A stretch of 5,704 nucleotides of DNA from an uncultured Clostridia bacterium (GTDB lineage: Bacteria; Bacillota; Clostridia; Christensenellales; UBA1242). The notes beneath the pieces are model-generated. The model saw nothing but the letters and a program-made list of their open reading frames with translations. It was not told the DNA's origin and searched no databases. The first letter of the stretch is position 1. Each line of letters opens with the position of its first letter. Below, one piece after another: positions 1-4,430 of this stretch. The stretch is taken from NCBI GenBank assembly GCA_946610655.1, contig CAMOCH010000051.1:1-5704 (forward strand). The letters are read 5' to 3'. A program made the translations under genes and the position numbers.

Positions 1-510
1 TTAATTAAAGTTGATATTTTTGATAACCAAATTGGAACAATTTCAAAAGAAGATGCTCACAAACAGCCAATTTTGCACAGAGCTTTTTCTGTTTTTTTGT
101 ATAACGGAAATAAAATGCTTATTCAACAAAGAGCTTTTAATAAATATCACTCTGGTGGGCTTTGGGCAAACACATGCTGCTCTCATCCAAGAACAGATAA
201 TGTGCTTGAAGATGCAAAAATCAGGCTGAAAGAAGAAGTCGGGATCATTGCTCCACCACTTAAAGAACTTTTTACTTTCACCTATTTATCAAAATATGCC
301 GATGACTTATATGAACACGAATTTGACCATGTTATTGTTGGCAAATTTGATGGCTCATATAAAATAAACAAAGAAGAAGTTGAAAATTTAAAATGGGTTG
401 ACATTGATGAACTTGCTCTTGATCTTACAAACAATCCAACAAAATATGCAACATGGTTTATTATTGCTGCCCCAAAAGTTATTGAATACATAAAAAAACA
501 ACCAAGATAA
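1..510 (+). CDS. idi: Isopentenyl-diphosphate delta-isomerase, type 1 (5' end outside window)
   Basis: Interconverts isopentenyl diphosphate and dimethylallyl diphosphate in the cytoplasm, supplying both building blocks for isoprenoids such as undecaprenyl phosphate. The frame is open from base 1, giving 169 residues. The TTG at 73 is internal, because family sequence (LIKVDIFDNQIGTIS) continues upstream of it. Aligned from memory with E. coli Idi, metal and catalytic positions are present: His20 and His26 (DAHKQPILHRAF), Cys60 and His62 in WANTCCSHP (E. coli Cys67/His69), and Glu105/Glu107 in YEHEF (E. coli Glu114/Glu116). The Nudix-like helix DAKIRLKEEVGI spans about 71-82. Judging by family length, only a few N-terminal residues are missing. 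The gene ends at a terminator and converges on an unknown gene; its promoter is not visible. Many Bacillota use the unrelated type 2 flavoenzyme instead; the motifs here exclude that. The family call is very secure. Confidence 0.96.
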   Translation, partial: LIKVDIFDNQIGTISKEDAHKQPILHRAFSVFLYNGNKMLIQQRAFNKYHSGGLWANTCCSHPRTDNVLEDAKIRLKEEVGIIAPPLKELFTFTYLSKYADDLYEHEFDHVIVGKFDGSYKINKEEVENLKWVDIDELALDLTNNPTKYATWFIIAAPKVIEYIKKQPR

Positions 511-521
511 TGGTTGTTTTT
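494..521. terminator. Bidirectional intrinsic terminator between convergent idi and unknown gene
   Basis: A perfect 11-bp inverted repeat (AAAAACAACCA at 494-504 and TGGTTGTTTTT at 511-521) encloses a six-base loop. That loop contains the idi stop codon (TAA, 508-510), so the left arm lies inside idi coding sequence. The A-tract and T-tract flanks give a U-run on either strand, and the convergent gene's stop codon begins four bases beyond the hairpin. One hairpin therefore likely ends both transcripts. The core is only moderately stable because much of the stem is A-T. Confidence 0.8.
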
Positions 522-524
522 ATT

Positions 525-926
525 TTACTTATTAATTTGTGCTTGTTTTTCAGCTTTATACAATTTATATTGGTTTGCCAAGTCTTTTCTTATTGGATTT
601 ATATATAAGTCCAAAACTCCTTCCAAATTCAAAATTTCTTGAACACTAGAAAGTGTTGAACCTTCATCTATTTTAAAAATTAAGCTCTTTTTATCAACTT
701 TGTTTTTTTCAACTTTGAAAATTTCTGATTTAAAGTTTCTTTCTTTAAAGTTTTTCATATTTTCTTTATCAAAATCTAAAACCAACAAATTCATATTGTT
801 TTCATCAAAATAATCTTGCACAAATTCTGCCCATAAATTAAGCTCTTCTTGATCAACAACTCTTTGTTTTAAGGTTGTCATATATATTGAAATTAGTTCA
901 TATAAATTTATTTTTATTGTTGCCAT
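525..926 (-). CDS. Conserved-looking protein of unknown function (133 aa)
   Basis: I do not recognise this family. The start is set at 926 rather than the upstream ATG at 953: GGGAGG sits just ahead of 926, whereas 953 has no ribosome-binding site. The 133-residue product begins MATIKINLYELISIYM. It has no signal peptide or membrane-length hydrophobic segment, so it is probably cytoplasmic. It looks mixed alpha/beta: a helical N-terminal third (about 7-40), a strand-like NLLVLDF (46-52), a Lys/Glu-rich middle (53-80), a strand SLIFKI (81-86), then helical segments (92-128) ending in a charged Lys-rich tail. There are no obvious catalytic motifs or cysteines. It is transcribed alone, from its own strong promoter just after the mscL terminator, and stops next to a shared terminator. 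A near-consensus promoter and good ribosome-binding site argue that it is a real expressed gene. Function unknown. Confidence 0.8.
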   Translation of the reverse strand: MATIKINLYELISIYMTTLKQRVVDQEELNLWAEFVQDYFDENNMNLLVLDFDKENMKNFKERNFKSEIFKVEKNKVDKKSLIFKIDEGSTLSSVQEILNLEGVLDLYINPIRKDLANQYKLYKAEKQAQINK

Positions 927-930
927 TTTG

Positions 931-936
931 CCTCCC
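931..936 (-). promoter_or_regulatory. Ribosome-binding site that fixes the start of the 133-aa gene
   Basis: On the minus strand GGGAGG is followed by four bases (CAAA) and ATG at 926. The in-frame ATGs at 953 and 947 have no purine-rich site ahead of them, so the nine extra residues of the longer reading frame (MKMGKLGGK) are probably untranslated leader. Confidence 0.75.
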
Positions 937-969
937 AATTTTCCCATCTTCAATTATTTAGGCTGATTT

Positions 970-999
970 ATAATATCACAAGACAAGATTTTTTGTCAA
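970..999 (-). promoter_or_regulatory. Sigma-A-type promoter for the 133-aa gene
   Basis: On the minus strand a perfect TTGACA -35 (999-994) lies 18 bases from TATTAT (975-970), which is immediately preceded by TGA, an extended -10 (TGn). Transcription would start near 963, giving a leader of about 37 bases. A small 5-bp inverted repeat (GACAA/TTGTC, 982-986 and 993-997) overlaps the -35 and spacer; it could be an operator but is weak. The promoter begins 11 bases after the mscL terminator, consistent with independent transcription. Confidence 0.75.
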
Positions 1000-1010
1000 T
1001 ATTGTTTATA

Positions 1011-1041
1011 AAAAAAACACCACAAATTGTGATGTTTTTTT
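1011..1041 (-). terminator. Intrinsic terminator of mscL
   Basis: A 14-bp inverted repeat (1011-1024 with 1028-1041) has a three-base loop and A/T-tract flanks. The single imperfection, 1020 with 1032, is a G-U wobble in minus-strand RNA but a C-A mismatch in plus-strand RNA. This fits a terminator serving the minus-strand mscL, whose TAG ends three bases earlier at 1045. A U-run follows on the minus strand. Confidence 0.82.
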
Positions 1042-1044
1042 ATA

Positions 1045-1662
1045 CTATTTTGCTTGTTTTTTAAGAAGATCTCTAATTTCTTTAAGCAAATCTTCTTGAG
1101 TTGGATTTGCTTTTCTTTCTTCTTCAGCCTTTTTAGCAGCTTCTGCATCTGCCTTTGCCTTTTCTTCAGCTTCTTTGGCAGCTTTTTCTTCTTGATATTT
1201 TTTAACAGCTTCTTTATCTTTAACATTAACACCAGCAGCCTTCATTTCTCTTCTGTTTGCTTTTGCCGCTTTGTTTTTTGCTTCAGCTTCTCTTGCTTTA
1301 GCAAATGCTTTGTTGCTTGCCATTGCAACTTTAATAATAATAAACAATGTCATTGCAATAATCAAAAAGTTAAGCACTGCAGTTATAAAAGCACCCCAAT
1401 CAATGTAGATACTGTTTGCAAGGTCAATTTTGTCTGTAAGCACTCCTTCTTCAATTACATATGCCTTTTTAAGAAATGTAAAAGCATTAGATAATCCATC
1501 ACCACTTCCTGAAAGTGCAAGATTAACAAGTGGCATAATAATGCCATTAGTAAATGCACCAACTATTGCCGAAAATGCACCACCAATAATTACACCAACA
1601 GCCATATCAAGAATATTCCCACGGCTTATAAACTCTTTAAATTCTTTAAAAAACTTTTTCAT
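1045..1662 (-). CDS. mscL: Large-conductance mechanosensitive channel MscL with long charged linker
   Basis: Homopentameric inner-membrane channel that opens under high membrane tension to release solutes during hypo-osmotic shock. The product is 205 residues, against about 136 in E. coli. The N-terminal amphipathic helix (FKEFISRGN, about 5-16) leads into TM1 (about 17-45) with the small-residue pore segment AVGVIIGGAFSAIVGAF. An extracellular loop follows (46-88), then TM2 (about 89-113). The C-terminal cytoplasmic bundle helix is recognisable as PTQEDLLKEIRDLLKKQ (187-203), close to the E. coli EEVLLTEIRDLLKEQ. Between TM2 and this helix lies an Ala/Lys/Glu-rich linker of about 74 residues (114-187), likely helical or coiled coil, which accounts for the extra length. 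AAGGAG sits eight bases ahead of the ATG. The gene is monocistronic, with its own promoter and terminator, and divergent from asnS. Family identity is very secure; the role of the linker is unknown. Confidence 0.96.
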   Translation of the reverse strand: MKKFFKEFKEFISRGNILDMAVGVIIGGAFSAIVGAFTNGIIMPLVNLALSGSGDGLSNAFTFLKKAYVIEEGVLTDKIDLANSIYIDWGAFITAVLNFLIIAMTLFIIIKVAMASNKAFAKAREAEAKNKAAKANRREMKAAGVNVKDKEAVKKYQEEKAAKEAEEKAKADAEAAKKAEEERKANPTQEDLLKEIRDLLKKQAK

Positions 1663-1689
1663 GTGTTTCTCTCCTTTTAAATTACAATT

Positions 1690-1718
1690 ATTTTAACAAA
1701 AATAAAAAACATTTTCAA
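1690..1718 (-). promoter_or_regulatory. Sigma-A-type promoter for mscL
   Basis: On the minus strand TTGAAA (1718-1713) is separated by 17 bases from TAAAAT (1695-1690), which is preceded by TGT, an extended -10. The predicted start is near 1683, giving a leader of about 20 bases that carries the AAGGAG site at 1676-1671. In such AT-rich sequence chance matches occur, but spacing, extension and location all agree. Confidence 0.65.
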
Positions 1719-1787
1719 GCAAATTATAAAATTTGTTTGTTTTATATCAAAAAATGACAACAAACTCAACAAAAATTTCACATAAAG

Positions 1788-1816
1788 TTGACAAAATCGT
1801 CTCTTTGCATTATTAT
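1788..1816 (+). promoter_or_regulatory. Sigma-A-type promoter for asnS
   Basis: A perfect TTGACA (1788-1793) is followed after 17 bases by TATTAT (1811-1816). Transcription would start near 1823, leaving about 26 bases of leader before the ATG at 1849. That is far too short for a T-box riboswitch or attenuator, so asnS appears to lack leader-based regulation. The predicted start also lies just past the upstream ATG at 1822, which argues against using that codon. Confidence 0.8.
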
Positions 1817-1836
1817 TCTTTATGTTTATTACGTTT

Positions 1837-1841
1837 AGGAG
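1837..1841 (+). promoter_or_regulatory. Ribosome-binding site that fixes the asnS start
   Basis: AGGAG lies seven bases ahead of ATG 1849. The longer reading frame from ATG 1822 would add nine residues (MFITFRRII) that include this site, has no ribosome-binding site of its own, and begins at or before the predicted transcription start. The start at 1849 is therefore preferred. Confidence 0.88.
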
Positions 1842-1848
1842 AATTATT

Positions 1849-3237
1849 ATGAAAAAAATTGATATTAAAAAATTACATGCATCTTATAAGGACTTTGACA
1901 AACAAAATGTTACTGTTGCTGGCTGGATAAAAAGCGTTAGAAACAGCAAAACTTTTGGATTTATGGATTTGAACGATGGAACAAGTTTTAATGGCGTTCA
2001 AGTTATTTTTAATGATTCTCTTAATAATTATGAAGCAATTTCTCATCTTAACGCTGGGTCTTCTGTTATTGTAACAGGAACTCTTGTTTGCACACCAGAA
2101 AACAAACAACCTTTTGAAATTCAAGCAAATGCCGTTGAAATTGTTAATGCAACAACAGATGAATATCCTCTTCAAAAGAAACATCACAGTGTTGAATTTT
2201 TGCGTGAAATTGCTTATCTTCGTCCAAGAACAAATCTTTTTAACGCTGTGTTTAGAATAAGAAGTGTTGCTGCATATGCAATTCACAAATATTTTCAAGA
2301 AAATGATTATATGTATGTTCACACTCCACTTATCACAACAACCGACTGTGAAGGCAGCGATCAAATGTTTAAAATAACAACTTTTAATTTTGATGACCTT
2401 CCATACACAAAAGATGGAAAAGTTGATATGTCTAAAGATTTGTTTGGCAAAAAAAGTTATATTACTGGTTCTGGCCAACTTCATGGTGAAGCTTTTGCTC
2501 TTGCTTACAGCAAAATCTATACTTTTGGACCTACTTTTAGAACAGAAAACTCTAACACAAAAACTCACGCAAATGAATTTTGGATGATTGAACCTGAAAT
2601 TGCTTTTTGTGACCTTGACGGACTTATGGATATTGAAGAAGAAATGCTTAAAAGCGTTGTTTCATATGTTCTTGAAAAATGCTCTACTGAAATTAATTTC
2701 TTGGACAAATTTGTTTCAAACGGTTTGAGAAAAAAACTTGAAAAATTGGTTACTAGCAAATTTACAAGAATTGACCACAGCGAGGTTATTAAAATTTTAC
2801 AAAAAGCCCCTGTTAAATGGGAATTTACTCCAGAAGAAGGTGGCGACATTGCAAAAGAACATGAAAAATACATCACTGAATATTTTGGTGGCCCAGTATT
2901 TATTAAAAACTGGCCAAAAGATATTAAAGCATACTATATGAAATTAAACCCAGATGGTAAAACCGTTGCCGCTGTTGACCTTGAAGTTCCTGGTGCTGGT
3001 GAACTTATGGGTGGAAGCCAAAGAGAAGAAAATTATGATAAAATCATCGCAAGATGCGACCAAATGGGAGTTGATAAATCTGCAATTGATTGGTATTTAA
3101 ACCTTAGAAAATTTGGTTCTTGCGTTCACTCAGGTTTTGGTATGGGATTTGAAAGACTTGTTATGTATCTTACTGGTGTTGATAACATTCGTGACTCTAT
3201 TCCATTCCCAAGAACACCAAAGAACTGCGAATTTTAG
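1849..3237 (+). CDS. asnS: Asparaginyl-tRNA synthetase
   Basis: Cytoplasmic class IIb synthetase that charges tRNA-Asn with asparagine using ATP. The product is 462 residues, normal for the bacterial family. The N-terminal OB-fold anticodon-binding domain spans about 19-105 (VTVAGWIKSVRNSKTFGFMD). The catalytic core follows: a motif 1 region around LRPRTNLFNAVFRIRS (124-139) and the helix after it, motif 2 at about 227-250 (FRTENSNT, then EFWMIEPE), and motif 3 at about 429-440 (GFGMGFERLVMY, with the ATP-binding Arg436). ENSNT in motif 2 and the C-terminal IRDSIPFPRTP are typical of AsnRS and argue against AspRS. A point of detail: the usual Arg-His in motif 2 reads Thr-His here (NTKTHANEF). 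The TAG stop is followed eight bases later by a terminator. The gene is a single unit from a strong promoter without a T-box. Identity is very secure. Confidence 0.98.
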   Translation: MKKIDIKKLHASYKDFDKQNVTVAGWIKSVRNSKTFGFMDLNDGTSFNGVQVIFNDSLNNYEAISHLNAGSSVIVTGTLVCTPENKQPFEIQANAVEIVNATTDEYPLQKKHHSVEFLREIAYLRPRTNLFNAVFRIRSVAAYAIHKYFQENDYMYVHTPLITTTDCEGSDQMFKITTFNFDDLPYTKDGKVDMSKDLFGKKSYITGSGQLHGEAFALAYSKIYTFGPTFRTENSNTKTHANEFWMIEPEIAFCDLDGLMDIEEEMLKSVVSYVLEKCSTEINFLDKFVSNGLRKKLEKLVTSKFTRIDHSEVIKILQKAPVKWEFTPEEGGDIAKEHEKYITEYFGGPVFIKNWPKDIKAYYMKLNPDGKTVAAVDLEVPGAGELMGGSQREENYDKIIARCDQMGVDKSAIDWYLNLRKFGSCVHSGFGMGFERLVMYLTGVDNIRDSIPFPRTPKNCEF

Positions 3238-3244
3238 AAAAAAT

Positions 3245-3270
3245 AAAAACCACGAAATTTCGTGGTTTTT
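3245..3270. terminator. Bidirectional intrinsic terminator between convergent asnS and SHOCT-protein gene
   Basis: A perfect 26-base palindrome (3245-3257 pairs with 3258-3270; AAAAACCACGAAA and its complement) forms an 11-bp stem with an AATT loop or similar. Poly-T follows on the plus strand and poly-T from the A-tract on the minus strand. It lies eight bases after the asnS stop and seven bases after the stop of the convergent gene, so it likely terminates both. Confidence 0.88.
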
Positions 3271-3277
3271 TTATTAC

Positions 3278-3730
3278 CTATTTTTCTTCAAGTTCTGCTT
3301 TTGCTTGATTAAACTCTTCTTCGGTAATTAGTCCATTTTCTTTAAAACGTTTAAGTTTTTCAAGTTTTTCCTTCTTTTCCTCATCACTTGTTGGAGTTAA
3401 CACTTCAACTTCCACTGCCTCTTGTTTTGTTTCTGATGGTTTTTCTTCAACAGTTGTAACACTAATTTCATTACTTACACTTTTTAAAGTAAGCAAAGAT
3501 ATTAGTCCAAATGGAAAATACAAAATGCAAGCAAAAATAACCCAACCAGTTAATGCATTTTTGTGCATTGCAAGTTCAACTCCATTCATTTCAGAATAAT
3601 CTGAAAATCTACGTGCTGCAATTATTGAATAAATACCAACCGGCATCAATATGAGCGTTGCAATTAACGCAACTCCATAAAAATATCCAAGCACAGCCAA
3701 AATATTACATACAATCTTATTTGATTTCAT
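3278..3730 (-). CDS. Two-helix membrane protein with C-terminal SHOCT-like domain
   Basis: A 150-residue protein of unknown function. A hydrophobic stretch at about 7-38 (NKIVCNILAVLGYFYGVALI, then LILMPVGIYSII) is one long or two short membrane segments. A polar loop (about 39-58) and a second hydrophobic segment (about 61-82) follow, then an acidic, Thr/Val/Glu-rich linker (about 85-120). The last 30 residues, EKLEKLKRFKENGLITEEEF onward, match the SHOCT short C-terminal domain pattern: a helix, Gly-Leu-Ile-Thr turn, then an EEEF helix. That domain occurs at protein ends and is thought to mediate oligomerisation or interaction. ATG 3730 has AGGAG six bases ahead. It lies 34 bases after plsY with no terminator between, so it is probably the last gene of the der-plsY operon, ending at a shared terminator. 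I can assign the domain with fair confidence, but no function. Confidence 0.85.
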   Translation of the reverse strand: MKSNKIVCNILAVLGYFYGVALIATLILMPVGIYSIIAARRFSDYSEMNGVELAMHKNALTGWVIFACILYFPFGLISLLTLKSVSNEISVTTVEEKPSETKQEAVEVEVLTPTSDEEKKEKLEKLKRFKENGLITEEEFNQAKAELEEK

Positions 3731-3764
3731 ATCTATCTCCTATTATATTCAATTAAAATGCTAA

Positions 3765-4418
3765 TTATTTACCAACAGTGTTATTTTTTATTTTCTTTCT
3801 TGCACTTGCAATAAGGTCAACCTTACTTTCTTTTCCAATTATAAGCCTTTTAATGTTTGACCTGTGTGCAAACCAAGTTAAACAGAAAATAACAAAAAGT
3901 AGCACACTAACAATATATTTATCTGGTTCAACAAAAGATTTTGCTTTTATGCCTTCGTAAACAGTTAGAACTGTTATGCACAAAAAGCTTGAAAGTGAAC
4001 CATATTTAAAAAGAAGCCAACAAACTGTTGCACTTGCAATAACAATCAATGTAACCAATGGATCTGCCACCATAAACACACCAAGCATTGTTGCAATACC
4101 TTTTCCACCTTTAAATTTATAAAATACAGGGAAAATGTGCCCAACAATAACAGAAACACCTGAAATATATAGTAAGCAAATATTTTGTGTTGCAAGCCAA
4201 ACCGTTAGACATGGCACAACGCCTTTTGTTATGTCGAGCACCAAATTAAGTATGCCCATTTTAAGTCCATAGTTCCTAAGAATATTTGTGCTTCCTGGGT
4301 TTCCACTTCCAAGTTTGGTGATATCTTGTTTTTGCGACTTAGAGACCATTCTGGCAACAGAAATATTGCCAAATAAGTATGAACATATAACAGTCAAAAC
4401 AATATGCCACCAAATCAT
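3765..4418 (-). CDS. plsY: Acyl-phosphate:glycerol-3-phosphate acyltransferase PlsY
   Basis: Integral membrane enzyme that transfers an acyl group from acyl phosphate (made by PlsX) to sn-glycerol 3-phosphate, giving lysophosphatidate, the first step of bacterial phospholipid synthesis. The product is 217 residues, near the family's usual length, and strongly hydrophobic with several membrane segments (about 4-22, 54-75, 80-98, 110-150, 167-183). All three family motifs are present: SGNPGSTN (38-45), GHIFPVFYKFKGGKGIAT (93-110; the KGGKG loop binds phosphate), and HRSNIKRLIIGKES (185-198). Early Gly17-Asn (YLFGN) replaces the more common GS. AGGAG lies six bases ahead of the ATG and overlaps the stop codon of der, so translation is probably coupled. 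The downstream SHOCT protein follows after 34 bases. Identity is very secure. Confidence 0.97.
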   Translation of the reverse strand: MIWWHIVLTVICSYLFGNISVARMVSKSQKQDITKLGSGNPGSTNILRNYGLKMGILNLVLDITKGVVPCLTVWLATQNICLLYISGVSVIVGHIFPVFYKFKGGKGIATMLGVFMVADPLVTLIVIASATVCWLLFKYGSLSSFLCITVLTVYEGIKAKSFVEPDKYIVSVLLFVIFCLTWFAHRSNIKRLIIGKESKVDLIASARKKIKNNTVGK

Positions 4419-4423
4419 AATTA

Positions 4424-4430
4424 TCTCCTA
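4424..4430 (-). promoter_or_regulatory. plsY ribosome-binding site overlapping the der stop codon
   Basis: On the minus strand the der stop TAG (4430-4428) shares its AG with AGGAGA (4429-4424), which sits six bases ahead of the plsY ATG when measured from AGGAG. Ribosomes ending der therefore occupy the plsY initiation region, a layout expected to couple translation of the two genes. Confidence 0.8.

Noticed and set aside
996..1232. 78-aa Lys-rich minus-strand reading frame
   Set aside because: A shifted frame of the repetitive mscL linker that runs through the mscL terminator; no start signals.
1054..1494. 146-aa plus-strand reading frame rich in Phe, Ser and Cys
   Set aside because: It is the complement of the Lys/Glu/Ala-rich mscL linker. 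It has no ribosome-binding site and its composition is that of an antisense shadow.
1822..1824. ATG as the asnS start
   Set aside because: It lies at or before the predicted transcription start and has no ribosome-binding site. ATG 1849 has AGGAG seven bases ahead.
1663..1848. Possible small RNA, riboswitch or small gene in the largest intergenic gap
   Set aside because: The gap is AT-rich without stable GC-containing hairpins or a usable reading frame. It is accounted for by the divergent mscL and asnS promoters and ribosome-binding sites.
1873..2568. 231-aa minus-strand reading frame inside asnS
   Set aside because: Antisense to a strongly conserved synthetase. Composition is unnatural (many Cys, Ser, Ile, Lys) and there is no promoter or ribosome-binding site.
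3742..3747. TATAAT on the minus strand between plsY and the SHOCT gene
   Set aside because: No -35 at suitable spacing, and transcription would begin within the ribosome-binding site. Operon read-through from plsY is more likely.
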